Of a stretch of DNA of 64,000 bases, positions 9,740-21,582 are shown in pieces; positions within the stretch are counted from its first letter, which is position 1; every line of letters begins with the position of its first letter. Origin of the DNA: Ceratothoa steindachneri (Eukaryota; Arthropoda; Malacostraca; Isopoda; Cymothoidae). The notes below the pieces were generated by a model. The model had not been told where the DNA came from and ran no database searches. It saw only the letters and a list, made by a program, of their open reading frames with translations. The stretch lies in assembly GCA_963969495.1 (NCBI GenBank), contig OZ018329.1, positions 145,385,521-145,449,520 on the forward strand. Direction: 5' to 3'. The translations under genes and the position numbers were made by a program.

Positions 9740-10947
9740 CGTTCCGATTTCATCAAATCGCTTGAGCCCTGCCCTATTCAATTATGTACCCTTGCCTCTT
9801 ATTTTGTCTGACACCCTTTTATATGATCCCAGTTGCACATCTCAGTCGAGCTGCATGCCCATGTGTCTCAGGCACTGCAATCTATTTATCTGTTGTGGTG
9901 CGTCGATGACCAATAAATCGTTACGCTCAAATTCGATCGGTAATAGCCCATTCTGATAAAACTTAATGGATGGTGTTTGATGCAGGCTCCACTTTGCCGT
10001 CAATTATGAGAACTGCGAGGATCTTCTCCACGCCTTCTCCAGAAATGATGATCGGCAGCTGGCCAACAACGCCTTCGTTTGTGAGGCAGGGCATAAATTT
10101 TCCATCCCAGTGAAGTGTGAACGGTATATCAGGACTGAAGTTTTCTTCCAGCTCTGCAGCCTTTTCCTGGCGATGACGACAATTTTCCAGCGTTCGCTCC
10201 CAGTTCCTCCGCGAATTAAAGCAGAACGTGTGCAGCTTGACGTTCACTTAGGTTGGTCCGGTCCATGCAGCAGAAACTTGCAGGGAGATGAGTTTCTTCT
10301 GTGATGGTGCCCGGCGGGCTAGTTTTGGTGGAGAAGTTACTATCACGCCTTGCTCTTATGACGAAGTGGGCGAGAACGAAGACTCTATTTCAACGTGGCC
10401 TGCCTTTCTGCAAACGCTTTACTTTCCTTGCAGCTCAACTTCTTTCATCTATTCCCCGCTTCCGTGTCCGTTTATCTTTTTCCCACCCAGGCTAGATCCA
10501 CACCGCCCATCTTCCCCTGCTCTCTCAGCTTCTTCTGAGCGTCCAGGAACTCGCTGGCGTCCTTGATCTTGATAAAGTACATGACGTATCGATGTGCTAC
10601 CTCGACCAATTTTCTCAGGAAAGCAACGAAATTGGCTCAGTTGTCTCAACCTGCCCAGTTGTCCTGGATTTTGATTTCTTGAATCCCTTGTACTCATCGT
10701 CCAGACGCCGTAATTTCTTGATGATATCAAACGAATCAATGGTTGAAATATTCGCCTTGGGGTGATGATGTTGAACTTTGAGTGCCGACTGCTGAACTTA
10801 AAACGTCAAATCACGCGGGTTTAGCTTTGCCTGGTACTGCCAAATACGCAGAATTTCCACATGGTTCCGGAGAACACTCGAATTCAGATTTTGAGTTGCT
10901 GGGGCTCCAAGGAGCCATAAATTGTTAGCGGACCTTGCGGAAGACAT
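9740..10947 (-). pseudogene. Transposon-derived protein of the 'LHWDGK' family, broken
   Basis: Minus-strand pieces in order. ATG at 10,945-10,947 begins MSSARSANNLWLLG, followed by LRIWQYQAKLNPRDLTF and a stop. Then come DDEYKGFKKSK and, in another frame, FLDAQKKLREQGKMGGVDLA. At 10,300-9,963 there is TNLSERQAAHVL, then EKAAELEENFSPDIPFTLHW followed by DGKFMPCLT, GQLPIIISGEGVEKILAVL. I recall a widespread arthropod family with the same order (helical N-terminus, xFLxAQRExGRRGxMGGVDL, then PLTxHWDGKxLP and LPIxVSGxGVxxLLxV). I know no official name for it; it behaves like a transposase or recently tamed transposon. A pyrimidine-rich stretch ending TTTTTAACAG directly precedes the ATG and looks like a 3' splice site. 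Several stops and at least two frameshifts disable it. Its tail below 9,963 is uncertain. Confidence 0.65.
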
Positions 10948-11199
10948 CTGTTAAAAAGAAATACACAAGTCAATCAACAATAGAATAAGAGGCAAATCTG
11001 TCCATAACATTAAGCAATACTAAAACTACTTCTTGCACTGAAAAACTATACGATGTGGGACCATACCTTCGATGCATGTGGTGGTGCAATAGGGACAAAT
11101 CTCAAAGCGGTTGTGCGACATGAAGATGTCATGCTACAAGACTTAGGTTTTGCTTGGTTCCGCGTTATAATACGAACGCCTTTTATTTTTTTACTTACC

Positions 11200-11202
<3 letters not shown>

Positions 11203-11289
<87 letters not shown>
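11203..11289. repeat. (AT)n microsatellite, 87 bp
   Basis: Uninterrupted alternating AT. It lies at the 3' end of the tRNA-like SINE candidate and may be its tail. Tyr-Ile repeat proteins on either strand here are translations of the microsatellite, not genes. Confidence 0.97.
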
Positions 11290-11293
<4 letters not shown>

Positions 11294-11472
11294 TAAATCT
11301 AACACACCGCAAGAAACAGAAAACGGAATAAGTTTTCTTCGGAATTAGTAATTCCCTACTTCGAAAAATTCCGAGCTGGGATGGGATTCGAACCGTGCAC
11401 ACTGAGGCAGCGAGCAATCGCTTTGATCTGAATGAAACCGCCCTTTAGACCATTCGACTAAGCGGTCTTTCT
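11203..11472 (-). mobile_element. tRNA-derived SINE candidate with AT-repeat tail
   Basis: On the minus strand a tRNA-like head begins near 11,472. It has an A-box-like TTAGTCGAATGGTCTAAAG, reminiscent of the Leu/Ser class D-arm, and about 60 bases on a B box GGTTCGAATCCCATCCC (plus strand GGGATGGGATTCGAACC near 11,380). A proper acceptor and T stem cannot be formed, so it is not a working tRNA gene. A short non-tRNA body follows (about 11,290-11,375), then the (AT)n tract. The head interrupts the transposon-derived pseudogene directly after its conserved TQKD residues, which supports insertion. No clear target duplication was found. Confidence 0.55.
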
Positions 11473-11935
11473 GTGTGACCCAGTGGGGCTCATTGCTACT
11501 TCCTCCTGAATTAACAGAGACATTTTCTTCAGAAGATATCGAATTGGCAAAATATTCTCCTGAAGGCATTTATTCATCTGATGAAGGAAGAAGATCTTTA
11601 TTTGCTTGGGGTGTAGGGACAGGAAGATAATCTCAGCCGGGAACCGGTCCCTAGCTGAGGGAATGTTGGGGTAATTTATCTTTTTTCTAGAAGAACCATT
11701 GAAACCATTTCTATTTGTCAGACAAAAATAACAATCATCTGCTTGGCTTTTTAGCTCTCTCCAGACCATCGTAACAGCACAGTTGAAGTCTCTATTCTTT
11801 CCATTAAACAAGGCAGTTAATGCTTCGTAACAGAATTGACAACAGATGCGTGGGACCCAGAATTTCTCCTGATCTCCAATTTTGCAGTCAAAATAATCAA
11901 AGTAGGCGCTGTGCAACTGTTGTGAAATCCTCCCA
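11473..11935 (-). pseudogene. Transposon-derived 'GDQDK' family, copy 1 (N-terminal part)
   Basis: The minus-strand frame reads HSAYFDYFDCKIGDQEKFW, then VPRICCQFCYEALTALFNGK, AVTMVWREL, DDCYFCLTNRNGFNG, KKINYPNIPSARD and, in a shifted frame, SSEENVSVNSGGSSNEPHW followed by VTQKD. This matches the order of a protein family that I recall from many arthropod and cnidarian genomes: an N-terminal Cys-rich domain with GDQDKxWAPHxxC, CxxC and CYFC, then YPxLPSA, an acidic linker and PHxxTQxxLNDLVRDL. I know no standard name. Spacing of the Cys pairs suggests a zinc-binding N-terminus. The copy is cut off by the SINE at 11,472 and needs at least one frameshift. Copies 2 and 3 at 16.25-17.87 kb and 38.64-40.35 kb supply the parts missing here. 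Confidence 0.75.
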
Positions 11936-11977
11936 CACGTAATAGAATAAATTTTCCTTGTTGATGCATCCTCGGGT

Positions 11978-12002
11978 TTTGAAGTGCCTGAAGCACTTCA
12001 AA
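11978..12002. other. Perfect 10-bp stem hairpin
   Basis: TTTGAAGTGC and its exact reverse complement GCACTTCAAA are separated by the five bases CTGAA. It sits about 40 bp upstream (minus sense) of the GDQDK copy 1. Its role is unknown; an uracil tail typical of a terminator is absent. Confidence 0.6.
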
Positions 12003-15000
12003 CGTTAATCATATATATGGTTACAAAATACATATGGTTGCAAAATCATAATAAAGACATGTGTCCAACATATAAAATGGTTGTGTACTCGTAACATGAT
12101 TGTCGAGTAGCCCTAACCAGAATATTTTTTATTCCAAATAATTTTATAAAAGGTTTTAAAACATTAAAGTTTGGTTAAAGGCGGCGGAAAATTTGGACAG
12201 CCCGTTTGCTTGAATTTAGCCATGTAGATATATTATATTAAGTAGAAAGAATAAATATAATTAGTGCAAGATATATATTTTATAATACATATATATAATA
12301 TATATTTTTTCTAATATACTTAAGAACTAATTAAACAATTAGTTCTCAAAATATTAATAAAACAAATGCTAACCTTTCAGCACGTGTTCACTTCACTGGT
12401 TATCAAAAACAACTGAAGAGTAATAAAGAGTTGCCAGATATTCAATAATATGCTAATGCATTAGAACTACCATTGGGATAGCAATATACACTAATTTATG
12501 TTGAATTCTTCCCATATGTATTTTTTTTAAACTTCTGGGAGGTATTATCCTATTGGTAGCTATAGGTTTTAAAATAACATAATTCCTAAAATTTCTAATA
12601 CATGGATACCTCAAAAACTAGAGGTTATGGGTAAAAACGGGTTCCGTATCTGAAATCAGCACCCCCCAAAATTAAGCTACAACAACTATTTTGTGCTTGC
12701 CTCAATTTCTCTGTTAACCAGTGTTATTAATATAAATAATGACCGCGCAAATTAATTGAATGCATTTATTCATAAAATGCCTGTGGGCTTTCGTAGATTT
12801 CACCTTTAAATTATGACAGAGAAATACTAAAAGAAAATGAAACGTTTTCTCATTTTATGAATCTTCTTATATGAAAAAAATCTAGCAGTCAACACTTTTA
12901 ACTTAGCTCTACTTACTCTCGAAATGTATGGTCTGTTATTCAAGTTATTTTAATAAAGATGTCACATTACATAGAATTATTATACAATGCCTTTTTTTTC
13001 CCATTATTCCCATATATATTTATAAAGCAATCTGACTTTTTTCTTTTACCTAATGTATTAATAAGATATGAGTACTATACTTTGAACGAAAAAGCTTGGC
13101 TTCACCTGTATTGTCTTGGGGAAGGATGAGACTTCACGTTACAGGACACGTGGATCGTTTCATTCTGGTCGACACAAAATGACTCCTGGCGTCAAAACTC
13201 TCACTTATGCGCATCTAAAGTAGAGCTTTTTATAGATAAGAGAATATGTTATGTAAATGAAAGTCGAGCTAATAAACTACTGTAGATTAAAGAGTGAAAA
13301 GTTTGGAAAACAGGAAATTAAAAAACCTACACAACAAAGAACATTCAACTACGAATTACATAAAAACAATAAAGTCCTTAAAACCTAAGCCTAACAGTTA
13401 AAAGTACAGGTAATTATTGAGTAGCCTTAACTCTCACTTACATTTAAGTGGATACTTTCCGAACGACTTGACTCCTGCGAGTTCCTGGACTCGCAGCTGT
13501 ATTCTCCAGCAGATTCCTGGCATACCTTCTGTCGCACTAGTGACTGGTTGCTGATGATCACCACTTGGTCGATTTTCTGCAGTAGTTTGCTCTCCTTCAG
13601 GCGAGGAGTTGTGGTTCACTTCATCTTAGAATGGTGCTTGTAGCTTTTATTTAAGGATTGAGTGGCGAAATAATAGGAATTGGGAGGGTAACTAAATAAA
13701 GGGAATTAATATAAATACAGTTATTAAGGTTTCTAAGAAAAAAAAAAAATAATAGATTACGTCATTTTTAAACTATTTTTCGGCCACGTTTGTATAAGAT
13801 CTTAATATATAGATATAATTGAAAGACATTGTAATAGAGGTCGTCATATTGACAAACGGAGGAAAATGGGATTGCCGAAATACAGAGATAAATGTAGATT
13901 GACAATCGAATAAGACTCCGTTCTTCCAAATGCAATGCCATTAGTAACATTAAGGGATATAAACGTAAAGAAAGTAGAGCTCAAACCTACCTGAAACTGT
14001 ATCATGAACTTGTTTTTCTCACCACATTTTGGTATCCTTAAGCGAATGGAGAGAGCCGAAGAACGTAGCTGCGATCCGATCATTAGTTTTATTGCTCTCT
14101 TTGATTACGTTTATAATTTAACTGTTAATACTATATAAATGCATGTTGATGTTATGTGTGGGTACACACGTGTGTACATGAATGTAGTGTGTCAAAAACA
14201 AATAGTTTGCTCTAAATTTTGATTCACCATTTTCTTTTAATTACAAAAATAGTGAACGGCATTCGCTTGCAGTGCCTCCCGTCCCCTCACCACTCTTTCT
14301 CCGAACAATAACCAAATGTACGAGTACCCAGCGAAGCTCAACACAGAAAAATGTATTAATTTATGCCTGAACAATTATTTCGGGGAGAGCGATTGGTGCT
14401 TTAGGCGATTCCTTTGTTTGTTCAACCCGGAAAAAAAAGAAAAAATAAATTTATTGTAATTATTTTTTCCTTAAAATCTGATTAATATTTATGTCATTAT
14501 TTTATGATCTCTTCGAGTATAAGCTATTTCGTGTTAGATGATGTTTATTATGTCATTGACGGCCAACTACCGGTGTTGCGAGTAGTGGCGTTTCAGCTAC
14601 CGATGTTAATAGCTAACGATGTTGCCAGTTACCGGGAATTCAGCCTACCGGATGTGGCAGCTTAAGGCTCTCGCTAATTTTGTTTAGATCGAGAATTTTG
14701 GTTATCGTGAACAATACTCTGTTCTCCTACACCCAACATTTTACACGTACTTGCAAGTGAATTGACCTCAATATCATAACTTAGGTAATCTCAGCAGAAT
14801 CACTTGCTTGCCTAGTCTCTAGCTCTCAACTATTCCAATCAGCTGCTATACCTTCCATAAATTTTTCGCTTCTCTTTACATCAACATTTCACGATCCTCT
14901 TCTTAAGCACTTAATGGTGGAGAGTCTTCCTTTGCTGTTTCTTCAAAGGTTTTTGATGTAAACAAGAAATCATTCTGCGCTTTGAGATAAATACTGCTTA

Positions 15001-16249
15001 GGGCAACTTTGTTCGAACCCGTAATTAGGTATCCTGGTTTGTCATTAGCTCATTTTCAATTATCTCTTACATGTTTTGGGTAAGCTTACTTAATAGGCAC
15101 ACCTTAATAAAGTTATGAACATCCAAAAATATGAAGAGGGGTAATGGGGCAGAGACCAAATAGAAATATCCTCACAAGAATACAAATGTTAAGAGTTCAT
15201 GTTAAAAATGGTACAGTCTTTACCTTGAATTGGGCATTGTTTTTTGACGCACCTCATCCGCACTAGTCAAGTTACTGTAGTCAATAGACCATCTGTCATC
15301 TAAAACATAAATTGTATTAGTGCAAATATTCCTATCTTCATAAAATTAAAAAAATAAATCCTCCTAATTTCCTAAATCCTATGCCACAATATGTATTTTA
15401 AGCATGGTGCAGAGAATTTACAATTGGTGTTGTATAAATTTCAATAAGAATAATATAACATAGAGGGAAAGATTAATACATGGCGGAACTCAATGTGGTT
15501 GCGCCGGTCTGGCGCCGGTCTACTGGAAGATACAAGGAACTGTTATTACAGGGTAAGAGTTAACACTGGTTCATGAATCATTGCTTCATTCTGGTATAGT
15601 TGCGAATGATACATTAGCTTCCTATCCTAATATCAGTGTTGCAAGACGTATAATCATCTGTAATTTTTCCCGTGGTAAGATATACGGTAAAGAGTGTCAT
15701 TATCGTATATAAATTGTACGATAATTTTACTAATCCACAAGAAAAATCCATAAATAATTTTCAGAGGGCTGTTCCTCTCAAAGTCCAATTTTTTTTTGTT
15801 TGTGTACGAAAAAGTTGCATTTGCGATCTTGCCCTACTGCCTAACATTCTTACATTCGCACCGTAAAGATAATGGCAGTTTTCTTACTATCAATAAATTA
15901 AGAGAGACCATTGTTTTTTAATTTAAACCGATAGTATGTTACATGATTAATCAATATTATCCTTTGATTACACCGTGTAACACATTTCCTGGTTTGTTAT
16001 GTCCCATTATTATAAAAAAACACATTTAATCAGAAATTTGGGTTTGTGATCAAGACTATGATATTTCAACATATTCATATTTTTCAAGAAAAAACACGTT
16101 ATTTTATTTATCCGTTCATATAATTAAATCAACTGAGTATATATTTATTTTATGACACAAGTTTATCAAAAACAAACAAGTAAAAACAATAACAGTTATA
16201 AATCAACTTAAACACGTCAGAAATGACTTGATTTGCACTTGTATTCCAG
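12003..16249. other. Gene-free AT-rich stretch
   Basis: No protein family recognised on either strand. Short frames at 13,434-13,619 and 13,768-14,083 lack motifs, and the first begins at a GTG, although its minus-strand end reads into a donor-like TGTAAGTG near 13,435. Between 14,560 and 14,670 there are about five degenerate repeats built on CTACCGG/ATGTTG. Nothing else is supported. Confidence 0.4.
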
Positions 16250-17870
16250 GAGGCACTCCCACACTAACCTCCAAATATAGTCCCCCATCAATTCTCATTG
16301 TTGTGGTCCTGGTACCTCCGCTCTATCTCCACATCTGGATGGAATCGCTTGCCTTGTCTTCTGAGTAGGCGCCCATATTGTTCTTAAATTTGACTAGGTG
16401 AACGTCCAGCATATGAAGTTTAAGGGACATCATGCATCCCATGGCGCCAAAAGCCTTTACCAGATCCTGCACTAGCTGCTCGTAGCTTGGAGCCCTGTGG
16501 TTGCCCAAGGAACCCTTGACAACTGCTATTAAACAGTTCCATGCGGTTCTTTCAATTCTACTGAGCTTACTGGAGAACTCTGTAGTCTCGAGCACATTCT
16601 TTATTTGAGGTTCAACAAAAATGCCGACTTTCATTTTGGCCTCAGATAACTTGAGGAAGAACTCAAGACGGTACTTAAAAGCGGCTGATTCTTGGTTGAG
16701 AGCCTTCACAAACTGCTTCATCAGCCGCAGCTTAATGTGCAGTGGTAGCACAAGCACAATCCTGGGGTCAACCAGCGGCTCCCACATGACGTTCCGCGTC
16801 CCAACTACAAATTCTGTTCGCTGCTCCTAGTTATTACTGTTGTAGTGGTCAGAGGTTACTCTGCTGTTTCAAAGGCAGAGGAAGCATTAGAATTTGATAA
16901 AACCTCCTTGGAGACCAAGCAAGAAATCCGCCATCTTTAAGTCCCAATAAGTTCCAAATTGTACTGGTTTTATTGCAGAGCTTCCAGGAGGAATTTCACA
17001 CTGTAGTAGTCTTCCTTCAGGAAGACTTAATGGGATAGGAGCAGCAACGGGAACTAGTTTCCATTATGGAGGAGGACAACCTTCAAACTTGTAGTAGAGC
17101 TGTGTATGAAGACCCACCGCTTCTTCTGAACAAATGGCCCCCAAATATTTTCAAATAGCTCAAGCACACCATGGCCAAAGTAGAGGCCATCCCTGAGAGT
17201 GTAAAAGCCTCAAAAGTTTCACTGCTTCATCCTAGAGATGAATAGCTCTGCGTTGGTCTTGGTCAGAGCCATTTTCCTGACCAAATTATTTAATTCTTTT
17301 TGATTTGTGAAGTGAGGAACTTTCTCTGGTACCTCAGGCATGTAATTCAAGTCCTCAGCATTAATCTCCTCCTCTTCATCAAAAAACTTGTCTTTGACTT
17401 CACCTGGAGCAGGTGGTACTGGCACGGGATATTTGGAACATTGAGGAATTGGAGCAATTGATGATGGGAGATCTGGTTAATGCACAGCAGCAGCATTCTT
17501 TCCTGTCCACTGCTTGCGCTCTTCCACCATGCAAAAAAAGTAGTTTATAGAGTGGTGTGTTGTCTCTAGCCAGACGCGTAGGTTGGAGAATTTCACGGAC
17601 CTTTTCTCATCTCGCAGCCACACTTCCAGCTTCTTCTTACAGTGCTCACAACAGTAGTGAATGGCCTACTGCTTGTCCTGGTCCCCAACTGGCTTCCCTA
17701 AGTACTTCTGGTAGGCTTTGTAAACCTTCAACGACGTTTCAAAGCAAAATTCTTTGCCTCTCGTTTTTATATACCCACGGTATAAATAACAAAAGGAGTC
17801 AGGGTGGTACTGGCAGCCCCTTGAATCCTTTTGAAAAGATAGAAATATATACAATCAGAAAATATGGATC
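16250..17870 (-). pseudogene. Transposon-derived 'GDQDK' family, copy 2 (nearly full length)
   Basis: Minus-strand order. CYLYRGYIKTRGKEF and YQKYLGKPVGDQDKQ (about 17,840-17,660), then CCEHCKKKLEVWL, YFFCMVEERKQWTGKNAA, PDLPSSIAPIPQC, the acidic linker, PHFTNQKELNNLVRKMALTK (about 17,300), SLKVVLLHNGN, MWEPLVDPRIVLVLPLHIKL, RLMKQFVKALNQESAAFKYR, KAGIF-like VGIFVEPQIKNVL, GNHRAPSYEQLVQDLVKAF, MSLKLHMLDVHLVKF and NNMGAYSEDKA (about 16,360). All segments occur in the same order in copy 3. Several stops and frameshifts separate them, and the open C-terminal block is 154 codons. The C-terminal half (LxPLHIKLxLMKxFVKAL to MGAYSExxGERFHQDI in the family) is the most conserved part and may be the catalytic region, but I cannot point to a proven catalytic triad. 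Role inferred: transposase-like. Confidence 0.8.
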
Positions 17871-18367
17871 TTATATATTTGAAAATATAAATTATAAACA
17901 TGTTAAATGAACATTCATATATAATATAAGTAGGGTAAAGCAGGCCATAGTCATCAAATTTTGAAAAAAATGTTTTTTAACGAGTTTATCTGAATATGAA
18001 AATTAGAGAAAGAAGCATCCAAAAATAGGACATAAATGCAATTATAATAATGCAGCACAAATTGCACTCGAAAATATGACAAAAATTGCTTTTACTGCAA
18101 TTATAAAATTTTCTTAGGTTGAATGCTAGTGGTTAGCCTAGAATTTTTACCAACCAAAACTTATAACTCTTTAATAACATTTCTTTATTTATTTGGCACC
18201 TAATTAAAATTAAAAAAAGTGATTACAAATCAGGAACAGAGAAAACCATAGTTTTTTGTTGCATGCTGTTATTTTTTCGTAGATTTAACGATGCCTATGT
18301 TGTTATTTTGAATTCCTGTATTTTTTATCCTATTTGCAGATAGCCAAGTCAAGTTCACTGGTTATTT
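17871..18367. other. Spacer, no feature seen
   Basis: AT-rich, with no frame or repeat recognised, up to the left target duplication of the solo LTR. Confidence 0.4.
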
Positions 18368-18372
18368 AAGTA

Positions 18373-19691
18373 TGTCTTAGTATAAGGCCGAGTATGTACG
18401 TATGTTTGTTCCGTACATAAATAACTCCGTTCCTTTTTCTCTCTAAGAGTGCTATAATTCTATTTATCTTTATATTTTCGATTTGATTCTTTAACCAGGG
18501 AGGATATCTATTGCCATGTGCAGCGTTTTGAAGAGTTAGATCAACACTAGAAAAAAAATATACTTTTAATTACATAAAAAATGAAATATTAAAAACTTTA
18601 AATCTACTAAGGATATAATAGGATAGTCTAAATAAAAATTCCTACACAATTCAGTACTCTACGATGGTTGACGCAAAGATTCACTTTAGTACGGAATGTT
18701 AATATAAGACCATAAATAAATGGGAATCGTTTTCCCTTAAAAAAGTGACTTCAGACGAGTAATGACCTTGACAGTGCATATCGTGGAGTGGAGGAGGGAT
18801 TAACGAGTGAGAAGAGGTCAGGTGGAATAGTACGCCCAGCTGATCTCGGGGTAAGAGAAGGATGGCGCTTAGCGATGCATCTTAATCTAACGATTTAAGC
18901 GAGGGGACCGTGAAGGGATGCTTATTCCAATCCTTGGGTTACGATTGTGGAGCTTCTCGATGATGAGCATTGACCAAGAGGTGAAACCTTTTACGAGGGG
19001 GACTTCACTTGATTATTCCTCAATGGTGAGGGATATCTCTGGTTTTATTTGAAAACTGAAATAGGTGGTTTCTCTGACGAGAGAGTGATTCTCTCTACCG
19101 ATGGACTACCCTTCAATGTGACCAACAGGTACAGCCTCGGGAGGAACTACTTCTTCCTAACTCCCGCTCGGTTCCACTTTAAATGTCCAGACTGACACCA
19201 GGCTTCGTCTTCTCTCGATAGCTAACTCGATCTCCTGCTTTTCTCCAGATCGCCGTATATATACCTCGCCTATCCCCTGGGGGTAGTAGGGGAGGGGGAA
19301 ATCAATGCTCATGTTTAACCCTCTCACCTAGGGGCATCACTTTTCAGAGTGGTCTCCTTTAGCTCTAATGGTCTCTTCTGGTTTTTCGTCGGAAAGAATG
19401 AAATTTCGTCTATTTGGCGAAACTAGATATTAACCATAGAAGGGGACAATGAGGTTGTTTATAGATTTTTATTCGAAAGGCTCTACCACTCTCCTTTTGT
19501 TCATAATAACGGGCTACGATATCTGTCAATTCTAAGTTTCCTGGCGAGGAATATCGAGGCTGGTTGTGCCAGTGGGGCAAAAGGGAGGAAGAGGGAAAGG
19601 GGGTAAATATCGCCCCACATGCCACGTAGCTCTTGACGATGTGTAACCGAACTGTCGTCTGTTTTCTCCTCCTGATATTGATTTCCTTACA
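18373..19691 (-). mobile_element. Solo LTR related to the 2.6-7.7 kb retrotransposon
   Basis: Begins TGTCTTAGTA and ends TTTCCTTACA (the complete element has TGTCGTAGAA and TTCCCTTACA). It is flanked by the 5-bp direct repeat AAGTA at 18,368-18,372 and 19,692-19,696. Length is 1,319 bp. Shared landmarks in the same order are CTCTCTAAGAGTGCT near the left end, repeated GTTTCTCTGACGAGAGAG-like modules, and TATATATACCTCG followed by CCCCTGGGGGTAGTAGGGG (the full element has TTTATACCTCG, then CCACTGGGGGAGTGG). There is no second LTR or internal region, so it is most likely the product of LTR-LTR recombination. It lacks the 60-bp PBS-bearing terminal block. The frame at 19,410-19,715 is not a gene. 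Confidence 0.85.
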
Positions 19692-19696
19692 AAGTA

Positions 19697-21099
19697 ATTG
19701 TACATAGCTTTTCAAAACACAATGAGCAATGAAATGATTTTTTTCATGAAACAGAAGTACAGTTAAAAATAAATCGTAGTAGCTTCATTCGAGAGTATGA
19801 CTGAATAAACTCAATTTAGTCGTGTAGCTGAAGATATTGAGGGAGTGCCTCAAAGAAGGGTTTTGTTTACCAAGCTGTGTTAGTTAGAGATGAAACTCCG
19901 TTTTATCAATAGATGTATCATAATCAAACAAACGCTTATATATGCTTCAAAACTAAGATTTCTTTGGATGAAACGCCGTCAAGAATAGATTTTTGAAGTA
20001 ACAGACACCAATACTTTGGTTTGGCTGGTATCGCATGAAGTATAACTTTAAGTTTCTAAGGGTAAGAAGCCATACATAAAAGGAAAATGGCTTATCAATG
20101 ACTACATTAAAGATGTTTTTTAGAGAGAAGTTTAGTAAAATTGGTGACCCAACAAAATGGATGAGGAATTAATTTCTAATGACATAATAGCTCGATTTGT
20201 TCATGATATGATACATGATATATAATATGGGTTGGGAACCAGCGATTATCTGGCACATTGTGTAAGGCCTTCTCAATGAATTCAATGCTCGGAGCTCAAG
20301 CCATTCTTTTACTTTCCTAAAAAAGGTACTCACAACAGAATCAGAAAAAAGTTAGTTTACTTTAGAATGGATACTTTTTCATTTTAAGCTTTGCAACGTC
20401 AGTAGTTAGTTAAATAAAAAATAATTTATAAACAAGATATGAAAATTTTACCGCCTTAATATAGAAAATCATGTCACAGAGCAGATTAGATTAACAAAAT
20501 GTATTTCTTTGCAACTTGATTTGTTCGTAGAAGTTACGAATTCAGCACCGTTTGATGATTTATGTATGATATGAAGATTAATATATTTGAGTGTATCTTA
20601 TACACTCCCATAATGTGTTCAAAAGTCTTAGTGACTACGTTTTTAAAAAATGTGGGTGGAATTTCAAAGTTGTGTAAGGCTTGTTCTGTTTGTTGTACTT
20701 TAATGATATGAAGGTTATTTGAAGATTGTTATCAAGATTATAGCACTTGCTCCAAATTGGATGTCAACACATTGATTCCATCATAGAGAAACCCTTGGAA
20801 AATAAAAGTGAACTTAATTTGTGTTCTCAGTAAAGTCATCCGATTGTGAGCACCGTAAAGGTTAATGCATTTAATTCAAGGTTATTCGCGGCATTGTGCG
20901 ATGATATTGGATCAGATTATGAACCTTAAAACATGTCGACGTCCTCTGTCTATCGAGAGTAAAGGCTTGTCAACATTATATGGATGAGCTGCAAAACGAT
21001 GTTTTATTTTTAGACTAAAATTACAACAGACGGTCGGTTGTTCAGATATTTGAACTGGATAATGATTTGGGCTTATGTTTCCTGGAATCAGAAAGAAGA
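19697..21099. other. Gene-free stretch
   Basis: No coding family recognised. The reverse complement of about 20,229-20,243 contains CTGGTTCCCAACC, similar to a hAT terminal repeat, without a partner. Confidence 0.3.
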
Positions 21100-21582
21100 A
21101 AGAGGCTGATGGATGCTAGAGAGATATTAGATAATCGTAATAATACTATTACCTATATGTGCTGGTGGTGGATTTGTTAGCTTGTCCTAATTTGGTTCCT
21201 ATAAATGTTCGGGATGTCTTTAGTAGTGTAAATGGCGTGACACCGATCATTGTATGTGTTTTATTTAAGGGGATTAATATATAGGCTAAAGTTATTCCGG
21301 GGTTTGGGGTCTGTTTTATTAACGTTTGATTGTTATAAAACAGCTAACAGACGATTTTGATGGTTAGATGGTCATTTAGTTCTGTTTTAGTGAGCGTTCG
21401 AGAGTTTATCAAGTAGATTTGCAGGTCGAGAGATGTCCTTGTGTGATCTGGGTGTTGTGCGAAAAGGAGGATGTCATCTAATTATCTGTATATTATGTTT
21501 TCGTTGCTATGGAGAGGAATCTGGTGTAGTAGAAGGTTGAAGAGCAAAGTAAGTATATGGATGTCTATAGGTTTAGCTAGAC
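21100..21582 (-). pseudogene. Reverse-transcriptase remnant, possibly Penelope-like
   Basis: The minus-strand frame contains IYR-stop-LDDILLFAQHPD, a degraded RT catalytic box (Y/F-x-DD) in which the Tyr codon position is a stop, followed by TSLDLQIYLINSRTLTKTEL and NNFSLYINPL. The sequence after the DD box, with a hydrophobic 'LDL.I' run and a 'FSLYI..P' run, resembles Penelope-like elements (NFLDLxI and FxIYRKPT). The match is weak and the block is short. It ends exactly where the hAT terminal repeat starts (21,583). Confidence 0.45.

Noticed and set aside
11046..11417. Frames of up to 123 codons with Tyr-Ile repeats on both strands
   Set aside because: They are translations of the (AT)n microsatellite; the same applies to 28,230-28,669.
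13434..13619. Possible exon followed by a donor-like TGTAAGTG on the minus strand
   Set aside because: Starts at GTG rather than ATG, encodes no known domain, and no partner exon was seen.
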